Origin: Amycolatopsis coloradensis
GTDB taxonomy: Bacteria > Actinomycetota > Actinomycetes > Mycobacteriales > Pseudonocardiaceae
Direction: 5' to 3'
Assembly: GCF_001953865.1 (NCBI RefSeq)
Contig: NZ_MQUQ01000012.1
Location: forward strand, 434,001 to 498,000
DNA: 64,000 nt
Shown here: in pieces, positions 17,142 to 25,799 of the stretch
Layout: each line of letters starts with the position of its first letter
Position numbering within the stretch: the stretch's first letter is position 1
Notes under the pieces: generated by a model
The model's input: only the letters and a program-made list of their open reading frames with translations
The model's database searches: none
What the model was told of the DNA's origin: nothing
Position numbers and translations under genes: made by a program

Positions 17142-18893
17142 GTGTTGACGAAATGGGGGACGGCGGTCGTGGCCGTCGCGGCGAGTACGGCCTTGATGGC
17201 CCCGCCGACGGAATCGAACGTTCCGAAGGCGCCCGAAGCGGGCCCTTCGCTGACGAACGCGCCACAATTGCCGAAGCCGCCGCCGATCGGCGCGCGCGGT
17301 CAGCTCGGCCTGCTCCAGCCGCCGGGCGGCGCGGCCGCGAACGTCGCGGTGAAGGTGGAACGCGACGGTTCGCTCTCGATCACGGAGCAGGTGACCGTCC
17401 CGGGTGGACAGCATCTGGTGCGCCGGATCCCGTTGAAGGTTCCCGCCGGTGAGGAACAGGACCGCGTCTACGGGGTCCGTGACGTGACCGTCGAGGGCGC
17501 GGGCAAGACCGAGTCGAACGGCGAACAGCTGGTCGCCGCCTTCGACGGCGGCGCGTCCACCCTCAGGTACAAAGTGGACGGAGCGGTCGCCGACGTCACC
17601 GGCGCGCAGCAGGTGCGCTGGCAGGTCGCGAGCGGATGGGACGGCGAACTGTCCCGGGTGTCCGCTTCGTTCAGCGCGCCGACGCGCGAAATGCCCACAG
17701 TGGACTGTTTCGCCGGGCCGCTCGGTTCGGACAGGCAGTGTTCGCTCGCCGAAACCGACCACAGCGGTGTCGTCCGCATCGAGCAGGACAAGCTCGCCGC
17801 GGGCGAACGGGTCGACCTCGCCGTCCAGCTTCCGGCGGGCACCGTCCCCGCGAACGCGCGTTTCGAGCGGATCGCCTCGGTCGGCGGCGCGTTCGCCCTC
17901 ACCACGCTCACCGGCATCGGTTTCGGCGCACTGGCACTGTTCCTTCTTCTCGGCGCGCTGGCCGTCTGGTCGCTGCGCCGACGCGACAGGGGCGCGCTCA
18001 CCGCGGGCACCGGCCCGGTCGACGTCCTCATGCGCGACGGTGATCGCGCCTCCTTCGCCTCTCCCGACGGTGTCCTGCCCGGCCAGGTCGGCACGGTCGT
18101 CGACGAGACGGTCGACGTCGTGGACGTCAGCGGCACGGTGGTCGACCTCGCGGTCCGCAACTACCTCATGCTCGCCGAGGTCCGCGGCGCGGGCACCGTC
18201 GACTGGCGGATCGCCCGCCGTAACGCGCCGGACGAGCACCTCGTCGCCTTCGAACGCGAGATCTACACCGCGATCCTCCCCGAGGGCACCGATTCCGTGC
18301 TGCTGTCGGAACTCCGCGGCCGCGGCACCGTCGATCTCCGCGTGGCGGGCCAGGCGATGTACACCGATGTCGTGCGCAAGGGCTGGTTCTCGCGCCGTCC
18401 CGACAAGGGCAAGAGCAAGCTCACCTTGGCGGGTATCGGCCTGGTCGTGCTCGGACTCGTGGGCACCGCGGTCCTGACGTTCACGGCCGGGCACGCGCTG
18501 CTCGGTGTCGCGGTCGCGCTCGCCGGGGTCGCCGTGCTGCTCGGCGCCTCCTGGGTGCCGCCGCGGACCTCGCGCGGCAGGCGCCTGGTCGGCCAGGTGC
18601 GCGGTCTGCTCGAATACCTGCACACGGTCAAGGTCGCCGAGATTCCGCCGGGGGACCGGGAAATGGTGTTCTCCCGGTCGCTGCCGTACGCGATCGTCCT
18701 CGGCGACACCGAACACTGGCTCCGGACTTTCGAAGCGCTCGACCCGTCGGCGGACGGTTCGGCCGGGCTGTACTGGTTCGGCGGGTTCGAAGGCGATCGG
18801 GATCTGCGCCGGTTCGCCACGCATCTGCCGTCGTTCCTGTCCGCTTTGGACGGTCTTCTCGCCGAGTCCGGGCATCTGCGCTCGATTGCCTGA
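17142..18893 (+). CDS. DUF2207 membrane protein, copy 1
   Basis: The 583-residue protein has an N-terminal hydrophobic stretch that could be a signal sequence. An extracytoplasmic DUF2207 domain follows, beginning near VKVERDGSLSITEQVTVPGG with RRIPLKVP. One helix (about 255-277) leads to a cytoplasmic region (FASPDGVLPGQVGTV, VVDLAVRNYL), and two more helices lie near 430-470. The GTG start (17142) is followed directly by TTG; the longer frame from 17046 crosses the divergent promoter. DUF2207 proteins are predicted membrane proteins of unknown function. This copy is about 50 residues longer than copy 2. Confidence 0.82.
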   Translation: MLTKWGTAVVAVAASTALMAPPTESNVPKAPEAGPSLTNAPQLPKPPPIGARGQLGLLQPPGGAAANVAVKVERDGSLSITEQVTVPGGQHLVRRIPLKVPAGEEQDRVYGVRDVTVEGAGKTESNGEQLVAAFDGGASTLRYKVDGAVADVTGAQQVRWQVASGWDGELSRVSASFSAPTREMPTVDCFAGPLGSDRQCSLAETDHSGVVRIEQDKLAAGERVDLAVQLPAGTVPANARFERIASVGGAFALTTLTGIGFGALALFLLLGALAVWSLRRRDRGALTAGTGPVDVLMRDGDRASFASPDGVLPGQVGTVVDETVDVVDVSGTVVDLAVRNYLMLAEVRGAGTVDWRIARRNAPDEHLVAFEREIYTAILPEGTDSVLLSELRGRGTVDLRVAGQAMYTDVVRKGWFSRRPDKGKSKLTLAGIGLVVLGLVGTAVLTFTAGHALLGVAVALAGVAVLLGASWVPPRTSRGRRLVGQVRGLLEYLHTVKVAEIPPGDREMVFSRSLPYAIVLGDTEHWLRTFEALDPSADGSAGLYWFGGFEGDRDLRRFATHLPSFLSALDGLLAESGHLRSIA

Positions 18894-18910
18894 CATGAAC
18901 TCCCGCGATT

Positions 18911-18966
18911 CGTCCTCTGGTTGCGGTCCTTGCGCGCGCATATACCGCAACAAGAGGACTACTTGC
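18911..18966 (+). repeat. PAL-1 inverted repeat, copy 3, carrying a Shine-Dalgarno site
   Basis: The arms 18911-18927 and 18944-18959 pair around an internal GCGCGCGC-rich centre. The right arm contains AGAGGA (18953-18958), exactly 8 bases before the GTG start of the second DUF2207 gene. The ribosome site is therefore part of the stem. The element begins 14 bases after the stop of the first DUF2207 gene. Confidence 0.75.
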
Positions 18967-20565
18967 GTGCTCTTCGTGGTCTTCCTGCTGGTGCTGGGCG
19001 CGGCACCGGCGGGAGCGCAGGGCGAGACTCCGCTGCCGACGCTCCCCAACAGCGCGGAGATCTCGCTCAGGGTGGAACGCGACGGCGCCCTCTCGGTCGT
19101 CGAGGCGGTGTCCGTGCCGAGCGAGGCGACCATGACCCGCCGCATTCCGTTGCGGACGGCCGCGCCCCACGCTCGCGACCGGATCATCGGCATCCGTGAC
19201 GTCGTCATCGAAGGCGCGGGCAACTCCGAACTGACCGACGACGCATTCGTCGTCCGCCTCAAGGGCGGCACCTCGATCGTCCGGTACACAGTGGATGGTG
19301 CGGTCGCCGAAGCCGACGGAGTGGCGCGGGTCGGCTGGCAGCTCACGGGCGGCTGGGACACCCGCCTCGAACTCGTGCGCGCGAGCTTCGCCGCACCCGC
19401 CATCCCGAACGCGGTCACCTGTCACGCCGGTCCCGAGGGGTCGCGCGCGCACTGCGGGGCCGCGCAGATCGCGCATTCCGGGCTGACCCGGTTCAGCCAG
19501 CAGAACCTCGCGGCCGGGCAGCGGATGGAGATCTCGGTCGAGTTGCCCGGCGGCACCGTCCCGGCGAACGCGCGGCTGGAGCCGTCGAAGACGCTCGCCG
19601 GCGCGTTCGTGCTCACCGCTCCGGTGGGCTGGGCTTGGGGTGGCTTCGCGCTCGCGCTGGTCGCGGCCGCCGTGGCGCTGGCCTTGCTCCGGAGGCGGGA
19701 CGAACACCCCGGCGACGCACTACCGGTCGAGCTGCTCACCGGAAAGGATGACCAGGCCGCGTTCGCGTCGCCCGACGGCGTGCTGCCGGGACAGGCCGGG
19801 ATGGTCCTTTCGGGGCAGGCCGACGCCGTCGATCTCGCGGCGACGGTCGTCGACCTCGCGGTTCGTAACTACCTGTGGGTGAGCGAGGAGCCCGGCGAAC
19901 TGACCGGCTGGCGGCTCGTCCGCCGCAATCCGCCGGACGAACAGCTGAACCCGTTCGAACGGGCCGTGTTCGACGCGCTGCTGCCGGACGGGCGCGAGTC
20001 GGTGCTGCTGTCGGAGATCCAGTCCGCCCGGATCGGGATCGAGACGGTTCGCGGCGAGCTGCGCGACAGCGTCGTCGAACGCCGCTGGTATTCGCGCCTG
20101 CCCGGCAGACTCGCCCGCGTCGGCCCGCGTGTCTGTTTCCACGGTTTGTTCCTTACCGTCTTGCTGGCGTTGACCGTCGGCTACGCGCAGCTCGGGCTGA
20201 TCGTCGTCGCGGCGGGCGCGGTACTCGCCGTCGCCGCCCGGTGGCTGCCGGTGCGCACCGGCGCCGGTGTCGCGCTGCACCGCCGGCTGCTCGGCGTCCG
20301 CGAGACGCTGCTGGCGACCAAGCCGTCGGCCGTTCCGAAGCTCGAACGCGAGGTGCTCCTTTCCCGGGCGCTGCCCTACGCGCTCGCTCTCGGCGAACAA
20401 GAACAGTGGCTCGCCGGATTCGCCGCGCTGAAGGGTCCGCCGAAGATCTACTGGTACGGAAAGGAAGGCGCCGAGGGGGACGGCCTCGCGCGGGTGAGTG
20501 ACTTCACGGCCGCGGTGGTGGGAACCTTCGCCACGACCCGCCAGGGTCGTCGCCTGGAGGCCTGA
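18967..20565 (+). CDS. DUF2207 membrane protein, copy 2
   Basis: The 532-residue protein begins with a clear signal peptide (VLFVVFLLVLGAAPAGAQG). The DUF2207 domain contains VERDGALSVVEAVSVPSE and RRIPLRTA, closely parallel to copy 1 in order and spacing. Helices lie at about 220-240 and 395-425. The GTG at 18967 is chosen because it opens directly on the signal peptide and has AGAGGA 8 bases upstream, inside a PAL-1 stem. Upstream in-frame sequence overlaps the first copy. Tandem duplication is the likely origin. Function unknown; envelope location is well supported. Confidence 0.82.
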   Translation: MLFVVFLLVLGAAPAGAQGETPLPTLPNSAEISLRVERDGALSVVEAVSVPSEATMTRRIPLRTAAPHARDRIIGIRDVVIEGAGNSELTDDAFVVRLKGGTSIVRYTVDGAVAEADGVARVGWQLTGGWDTRLELVRASFAAPAIPNAVTCHAGPEGSRAHCGAAQIAHSGLTRFSQQNLAAGQRMEISVELPGGTVPANARLEPSKTLAGAFVLTAPVGWAWGGFALALVAAAVALALLRRRDEHPGDALPVELLTGKDDQAAFASPDGVLPGQAGMVLSGQADAVDLAATVVDLAVRNYLWVSEEPGELTGWRLVRRNPPDEQLNPFERAVFDALLPDGRESVLLSEIQSARIGIETVRGELRDSVVERRWYSRLPGRLARVGPRVCFHGLFLTVLLALTVGYAQLGLIVVAAGAVLAVAARWLPVRTGAGVALHRRLLGVRETLLATKPSAVPKLEREVLLSRALPYALALGEQEQWLAGFAALKGPPKIYWYGKEGAEGDGLARVSDFTAAVVGTFATTRQGRRLEA

Positions 20566-20586
20566 CTAGCCCGTAGGGTGGTGCGC

Positions 20587-21891
20587 ATGGCCGATCCCGA
20601 GCTTGTCCGATTCACCCTCGACAACGGTCTGCGTGTGGTGCTCGCGCCCGACGCGACCGCTCCGGTGGTGGGTGTCAGCGTCCACTATGACGTGGGCTTC
20701 CGTTCCGAGCCCGAAGGGCGCACCGGTTTCGCGCACCTCTTCGAGCATTTGATGTTCCAGGGGAGCGAGAGCCTGGAGAAGCTCGCGCACTTCAGGTACG
20801 TCCAGTCGAGTGGTGGCAGCTTCAACGGCTCCACCCATCCGGACTACACGGACTACTTCGAGGTCCTCCCCGCCGCGGCTCTCGAGCGCGCCCTGTTCCT
20901 CGAAGCGGACCGGATGCGGGCGCCGAAGCTGACGCAGGAGAACCTGGCCAACCAGATCGACGTGGTCAAGGAGGAGATCCGCCTCAACGTGCTGAACCGG
21001 CCGTACGGCGGGTTCCCGTGGATCACCCTCCCGCCGGTGCTGTACTCCACGTTCCCCAACGCGCACAACGGTTACGGCGGTTTCGAGGACCTCGAGCAGG
21101 CCACCCTGGACGACTGCGCGGCCTTCTTCGACACCTACTACTCGCCGGCGAACGCGGTGCTGACCGTCGCCGGTGACTTCACCGTCGAGCAGGCCCGCGA
21201 GCTGATCGAGAAGCACTTCGGCGACGTGCCGCACCGGCCCGCGCCCGTGCGTCCCTCGTTCGCCGAGCCCGCCCCCGAGGGCGAGCTGCGCGGCGAGCAG
21301 GTGGACCCGCACGCCCCGCTGCCCGCGGTCGGCGTCGGCTACCGGATGCCGGACCCGATCAACGACCTCGATGGTTACCTGGCGAACCTCGTGCTCGCCG
21401 GCGTGCTGACCGACGGCGACGGCTCCCGGCTGCAACAACGCCTGGTGCACCGCGAGCCGCTGGTCGTCGACATCGGCGCCGGTGCCGGGCTCTTCGGCCC
21501 GTTCGAGGCGCGTGACCCGGACACGTTCACCATCACCGCGATCCACCCGCCGGAAGTGAGTACCGACCAGGTCCTCACCGCGCTGGACGAGGAACTGGAG
21601 AAGCTGGCGGCCACGCCGCCGGGGGACCAGGAGATCAAGAAGGTCACCGCGCGCTGGGCCGCGAGTCTGCACTCCGAGCACGACAAGCTGGTGTCCCGGA
21701 CGCTCGCGCTCGGCTCGTTCGAGCTGCTGTACGGCGACGCGTCGCTGGTGTACCGGCTCGCCGAGAAGATCTCGGCGGTCACCGGGGAGGCCGTTTCGGC
21801 GGCGGCGAAGGCGCTGCGGCCGGATTCGCGCGCCGTGCTCGTCGTCCGCCCGGGCAGTGCCGATTCAGATCAGGAAGGTACCGAGCAGTGA
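20587..21891 (+). CDS. M16-family zinc metallopeptidase, catalytic subunit
   Basis: The 434-residue protein has the inverted zinc motif HxxEH (HLFEHLMFQGS) near residue 50 and the downstream glutamate in the region DVVKEEIRLNV. This is the active half of a pitrilysin-family pair. Such two-gene M16 peptidases form a heterodimer that degrades peptides inside a clamshell. The ATG at 20587 is chosen; GTAGGGTGG upstream gives a ribosome site. It overlaps the next gene by GTGA, as expected for subunits of one complex. Confidence 0.9.
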   Translation: MADPELVRFTLDNGLRVVLAPDATAPVVGVSVHYDVGFRSEPEGRTGFAHLFEHLMFQGSESLEKLAHFRYVQSSGGSFNGSTHPDYTDYFEVLPAAALERALFLEADRMRAPKLTQENLANQIDVVKEEIRLNVLNRPYGGFPWITLPPVLYSTFPNAHNGYGGFEDLEQATLDDCAAFFDTYYSPANAVLTVAGDFTVEQARELIEKHFGDVPHRPAPVRPSFAEPAPEGELRGEQVDPHAPLPAVGVGYRMPDPINDLDGYLANLVLAGVLTDGDGSRLQQRLVHREPLVVDIGAGAGLFGPFEARDPDTFTITAIHPPEVSTDQVLTALDEELEKLAATPPGDQEIKKVTARWAASLHSEHDKLVSRTLALGSFELLYGDASLVYRLAEKISAVTGEAVSAAAKALRPDSRAVLVVRPGSADSDQEGTEQ

Positions 21892-23264
21892 GCGCACCGC
21901 ACCGCACCGCCGAGGAGATCGGCCGCACGGCCGCCGGGCCGCGTCCGGTCCCGCCGCTGGGAACGCAGCGCGCCGCCGCCGACCTGTCCCATGTGGACAC
22001 CACGCTGAGCAACGGGCTGCGGGTGCTCGCCGTCCGCAAGGCCACCGTGCCACTGGTCGAGCTGCGGATGTGGATCCCGTTCGGCGGCGACGACGCACTG
22101 CACCCGGCGACCGCCGAAGTGCTGGCCGAGACCCTGCTGACCGGCACCGCCCGCCGCGACCGCATCGAGATCGACGCGGACCTGGCCCTGATCGGTGGTG
22201 ACCTCGCGTCCGGCGTCGACCCGGAGCGGCTGGCCATCACCGGTACCTCGCTGGCCGACGGCCTGCCGACGATGCTCGACGTCCTCGCCGACGCGCTCAC
22301 CGGCGCGTCGTACGCCGACGCCGAGGTCGAGCGGGAACGCGAGCGGCTCATCGAGCGGATCGCGGTCTCCCGCACGCACCCGAGGACGATCGCCCGCGAG
22401 GCCCTGCAGAAACACCGCTACGGCAACCACCCCGCGGTTCGCGAGGTTCCGCAGGCCGAGGACGTCGCCGTCGTGACGCCGGAGCAGGTTCGCGCGCTGC
22501 ATCAGGCTTCGGTGCTGCCGCGGGGATCCGTGCTGGTGCTGGTCGGTGACATCGACCCGCAGACCGTCGTCGGCGACCTGGAGAAGGCGCTCGCCGGCTG
22601 GGCTTCGGACCGTTCCGCCGTCCGCCTGCCCGCACTGCCCGACCTCACCGGCGGCCACGTGCTGCTGGTGCCGCGCGCGGGTGCCGTGCAGTCGCAGATC
22701 CGGCTGTCCGCGCAGGCCGTGTCGCGCACGGACCCGGGTTATGCCGCGCTGCAACTGGCGAACCTCGCGTACGGCGGGTACTTCTCGTCGCGGCTGGTCG
22801 AGAACATCCGTGAGGACAAGGGTTACACCTACAGCGCGCACTCGGGATTCGAGTTCACCGACCAGACCGCCGTGGTGAACGTCGAGGCGGACACCGCCAC
22901 CGACGCGACCGCGGCCGCCCTCCTGGAGACGCGGTACGAGCTGGCCAGGCTCGGTCTCGTGCCGCCGACCGCCGAGGAGGTCGAGTCGGTACGCCAGTAC
23001 GCGATCGGTTCGCTGGTCACGGCGGCGTCGTCGCAGGGCGGCCTCGCCGCGCAGCTGGCCGCGCTCGCCGCGACCGGTCTCGGCGCCGAATGGCTCGCCG
23101 AGCACCCGGCACGGCTCGCCGCGGTCACCGCCGGAGAAGTGGCCGATGCCGCGCTGGAGTTCTTCGCGCCCAAGCGGTTCACCGGGGTCGTCGTCGGTGA
23201 CGCCGACGTCCTCGCGCCGAAGCTGGCAGCGCTGGGCGACGTGACCGTCGGGGAGCCCGCCTGA
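21888..23264 (+). CDS. M16-family peptidase, non-catalytic subunit
   Basis: The 458-residue protein has the M16 fold, but the zinc site is lost: where HxxEH should lie the sequence reads HPATAEVLAETLLTG. It keeps the C-terminal substrate-binding pair, with R and Y in FSSRLVENIREDKGYTYS, which non-catalytic subunits supply to their partner. The GTG start overlaps the upstream stop, with AGGAAGGT as ribosome site. It pairs with the preceding active subunit, and its stop overlaps nudC (TGATG). Confidence 0.88.
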   Translation: MSAPHRTAEEIGRTAAGPRPVPPLGTQRAAADLSHVDTTLSNGLRVLAVRKATVPLVELRMWIPFGGDDALHPATAEVLAETLLTGTARRDRIEIDADLALIGGDLASGVDPERLAITGTSLADGLPTMLDVLADALTGASYADAEVERERERLIERIAVSRTHPRTIAREALQKHRYGNHPAVREVPQAEDVAVVTPEQVRALHQASVLPRGSVLVLVGDIDPQTVVGDLEKALAGWASDRSAVRLPALPDLTGGHVLLVPRAGAVQSQIRLSAQAVSRTDPGYAALQLANLAYGGYFSSRLVENIREDKGYTYSAHSGFEFTDQTAVVNVEADTATDATAAALLETRYELARLGLVPPTAEEVESVRQYAIGSLVTAASSQGGLAAQLAALAATGLGAEWLAEHPARLAAVTAGEVADAALEFFAPKRFTGVVVGDADVLAPKLAALGDVTVGEPA

Positions 23265-24277
23265 TGGAGACACCGTTCGGGTTGGGGGCGCTCCCGACGC
23301 TTTCGCGCTCCACGGCGGACCGTCAGGAATCCTTGCGCACCAACCCGGACAGGCTCGCCGAGCGCTGGCCGGACGCGCATGTCGTCCTGCTCGACGAGCA
23401 CGCGCGCACCCCGGTGGTGGAAGGTTCCGGCACGCTCGCGACCCGCAAGGCGCAGGACTTCGGCGCCGAACCGCCCGCGGACGCGGTCTTCCTGGGGGAG
23501 TGGCAGGGCACCGACTTCTGGTCGCTGCCCGGCCGTCCCGCCGGGGAGACCGAGACGGTCGAGATGGCGGGCAGCTGGGGCGTCGTCGAAGAGGTCCCGC
23601 GACACGAAGGCGAGATCTGGGTCGACCTGCGCGGCTACGGTGACCTGCTCGACGACACGTCGGCCGGGTTGTTCACCACCGCGCAGGCGCTGCGGAACTG
23701 GCGGAACCAGGCGAAGTTCTGCACGCGCTGCGGGAGCCCGGTCGAGGTGGTCCAGCTGGGCTGGGCGAGCGAATGCACCGGCTGCGGCCGGGAGGAATAC
23801 CCGCGCACCGACCCCGCCGTGATCTGCCTCGTGCACGACGACGCCGGTGTCAACGGCGAGCACGTCCTGCTGGCGCGGCAGCCGATCTGGCCGGAAAACC
23901 GGTACTCGATCCTCGCCGGATTCGTCGAGGCGGGCGAGTCGCTCGAAGGCTGTGTCGAGCGGGAGATCCGCGAAGAGGTCGGCCTCGAGGTGCGCGATGC
24001 GCGTTATCTCGGCAGCCAGCCTTGGCCGTTCCCGCGGTCGATCATGCTCGGCTTCACCGCGCGGGCCGACATCTCCGCTCCGCTGATGCCCGCGGAGGGG
24101 GAGATCGAGGAGGCGTTCTGGGTCTCGCGCGCGGAGGTGCGGGCCGCTTTCGCGAACAGTCAGCTGCGGAACGCGGGCGCCGTGCCGACCCCGATCGCCG
24201 GTGGTACCCGTGAGCTGGTGCTGCCGGGGAATTCATCGATCGCGCGCGTCATGTTGGCGGCCTGGGCAGGCGTTTAG
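23264..24277 (+). CDS. nudC: NADH pyrophosphatase NudC
   Basis: The 337-residue protein has an N-terminal domain, then a zinc ribbon with two CxxC pairs (FCTRCG near residue 153 and ECTGCG about 18 residues on). The Nudix box GFVEAGESLEGCVEREIREE begins near residue 220. The array SQPWPFPRS downstream of the box is the diagnostic NADH-specificity motif. NudC hydrolyses NAD(H) to NMN(H) and AMP and can remove NAD caps from RNA. nudC lies close to adnAB and the K+ channel gene in mycobacteria too, which supports conserved local order. A near-perfect palindrome follows 4 bases after its stop. Confidence 0.95.
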   Translation: METPFGLGALPTLSRSTADRQESLRTNPDRLAERWPDAHVVLLDEHARTPVVEGSGTLATRKAQDFGAEPPADAVFLGEWQGTDFWSLPGRPAGETETVEMAGSWGVVEEVPRHEGEIWVDLRGYGDLLDDTSAGLFTTAQALRNWRNQAKFCTRCGSPVEVVQLGWASECTGCGREEYPRTDPAVICLVHDDAGVNGEHVLLARQPIWPENRYSILAGFVEAGESLEGCVEREIREEVGLEVRDARYLGSQPWPFPRSIMLGFTARADISAPLMPAEGEIEEAFWVSRAEVRAAFANSQLRNAGAVPTPIAGGTRELVLPGNSSIARVMLAAWAGV

Positions 24278-24281
24278 TCTC

Positions 24282-24340
24282 AGAAGTACGTGAAGGCCCC
24301 CTTCATTGCGCTAGGCGCAATGAAGGGGGCCTTCACGTAC
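24282..24340. repeat. PAL-2 inverted repeat, copy 1
   Basis: Perfect arms of 28 bases (24282-24309 and 24313-24340) flank a 3-base centre, with arm core GTGAAGGCCCCCTTCATTGC. It starts 4 bases after the nudC stop and probably ends the M16/nudC transcript, although no T tract follows. Three related copies are at 31392-31450, 47608-47662 and 58199-58253. Confidence 0.88.
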
Positions 24341-24438
24341 TTGCCGGTTGTCCGGCCACCCGTAGCCACCCTCCGCAGCGGTACATCTACCCGCTGTGCG
24401 GAACACGGCAAGCGTTACCTCCCCGTTTCCCAGGCCCG

Positions 24439-24467
24439 TTGACGACTGTGGTTCGGCTCACTACAGT
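24439..24467 (+). promoter_or_regulatory. Sigma-70-type promoter of the ROK/sugar operon
   Basis: TTGACG (24439-24444) and TACAGT (24462-24467) are separated by 17 bases, a close match to the housekeeping consensus. This is unusually good for a high-GC actinomycete and lies 51 bases upstream of the ROK start codon. Confidence 0.65.
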
Positions 24468-24481
24468 CCCCGGAAACCGTC

Positions 24482-24496
24482 TGTAAAGTTTCCTAA
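24482..24496 (+). promoter_or_regulatory. Candidate operator for the ROK regulator
   Basis: TGTAAAGTTTCCTAA is an imperfect inverted repeat centred on AAAGTTT, 15 bases past the -10 box and so around the transcription start. A/T-rich AAA-x-TTT palindromes are typical operators of ROK repressors. The position fits repression of the whole operon by its first gene product. Confidence 0.5.
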
Positions 24497-24517
24497 CGAA
24501 GTCGGGAGCGAGCCCCA

Positions 24518-25789
24518 GTGCGAGCCGGTAGTCCGCGAATGCTGCGCGAGATCAACGATCGCGCGGCCATCGAGGTCCTCCTCCGAGACGGCCCGCTGAC
24601 GCGCTCCGAACTCGAGGTCTCGATCGGCCTCTCCAAACCCGCGACGGCGCAGCTGCTCACCCGCCTCGAACAGGACGACGTCGTCGCCAAGGCGGGCGTG
24701 CGTGGTGGGGGCCGCGGGCCGAGGGCGCAGCTCTGGCAGGTCAACGGCTGCGTCGCCTATGTCGCGGCCGTGGACCTGACGCCCCGGAAAGCCGATTTCG
24801 TCGTCGCCGACGTCACGGGTGCGGTGCTCGCGGAGTACCAGGTGCCGTTGCCGGTCCACGAGGGCGCGGACGTCGTCGGCACCTTCGGTGCGGCCCTCAG
24901 TCACGTGGCCGGTGAAGCAGGGCTCGCCGCCACCGACCTCCGACACGTCGTCATCGGCGCGCAGGGCGCTTTCGATCCGCGCACCGGCCTGCTCTCTTCG
25001 GCGCCGCACATCCCCGGCTGGCTTGGGTTCGACGTGCCGAGCAGGCTCAGCCAGGACCTCGGCGTCGGGGTCACCATCGAGAACGACGTCAACCTCGTCG
25101 CGATCGTCGAAATGACCGCCGGACAGGCCGCCGGGCTGGACGACTTCGTGATGATCTGGCTCAGCGACGGCGTCGGCGGCGCGGTGGTGGTCGGGCGGCG
25201 GCTGCTGCGCGGCGCGACCGGCGGTGGCGGCGAGATCGACTGGATGCGCGTCCCCGACCCGGTTTCCGTCGCCACCCCGGGCCCCAAGCCCCGCGCCGGA
25301 GACCGGTTCGGCGACATCGTCGCGTCGCCCGCGGTCGTCGCGCTGGCGGCCGCGCACGGCATCGAAGCCGAGACCGGCGCGGACGCCGTCACCAAGGCGC
25401 GACAAGCCGAAAACGAAGGTTTCCTCGACGACCTCGCCCGCCGCGTCGCGGGCGGCGCGGCGGGTCTGATCGCGGTCGTCGACCCCGAACTCGTGCTGCT
25501 GTCGGGTGACACCAGCCGCGCCGGTGGCGACGAATTCGCCGCGCTGGTCGCGACAAGGCTGCACGAACTCGTCTTGCCCCGCACCCCCGTCGGGGTCGCG
25601 TCGGTGCAGGGCAACGCGGTGCGCGAGGGAGCGCTTCAGTCGGCCCTCGCCACCGTTCGCAGGGACGTCTTCGGCGTCAACACCCCTTCACTCCTCGGGC
25701 CTCGCCGGTCCGGGGCGGGAGAGCCCCATCCGATCGTGGCGATCCCGGATTCACGAACAGAACCACCATCTCCCGCCCCAACCAACTAG
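24518..25789 (+). CDS. ROK-family transcriptional repressor
   Basis: The 423-residue protein has an N-terminal winged helix-turn-helix (RDGPLTRSELEVSIGLSKPAT, about 25-48). A ROK domain follows, with the ATP/sugar-kinase-like fold (VDLTPRKADFVVADV) and the effector-binding segment SDGVGGAVVVGRRLL. The GEIDWM segment replaces the usual GE.GH, and the CxCGxxGC zinc motif is absent. It is therefore a divergent, probably non-kinase ROK regulator. The GTG at 24518 has GGGAGCGAG 6 bases upstream. It is 10 bases from the ABC binding-protein gene, so it most likely controls this transporter operon in response to an imported sugar. Confidence 0.85.
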   Translation: MRAGSPRMLREINDRAAIEVLLRDGPLTRSELEVSIGLSKPATAQLLTRLEQDDVVAKAGVRGGGRGPRAQLWQVNGCVAYVAAVDLTPRKADFVVADVTGAVLAEYQVPLPVHEGADVVGTFGAALSHVAGEAGLAATDLRHVVIGAQGAFDPRTGLLSSAPHIPGWLGFDVPSRLSQDLGVGVTIENDVNLVAIVEMTAGQAAGLDDFVMIWLSDGVGGAVVVGRRLLRGATGGGGEIDWMRVPDPVSVATPGPKPRAGDRFGDIVASPAVVALAAAHGIEAETGADAVTKARQAENEGFLDDLARRVAGGAAGLIAVVDPELVLLSGDTSRAGGDEFAALVATRLHELVLPRTPVGVASVQGNAVREGALQSALATVRRDVFGVNTPSLLGPRRSGAGEPHPIVAIPDSRTEPPSPAPTN

Positions 25790-25799
25790 GAGGAGGGTC

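Noticed and set aside
17127-19418. 763-codon minus-strand open frame opposite the DUF2207 genes
   Set aside because: It spans two real plus-strand genes and the intergenic palindrome, with no domain or ribosome site; it is a codon-bias shadow.
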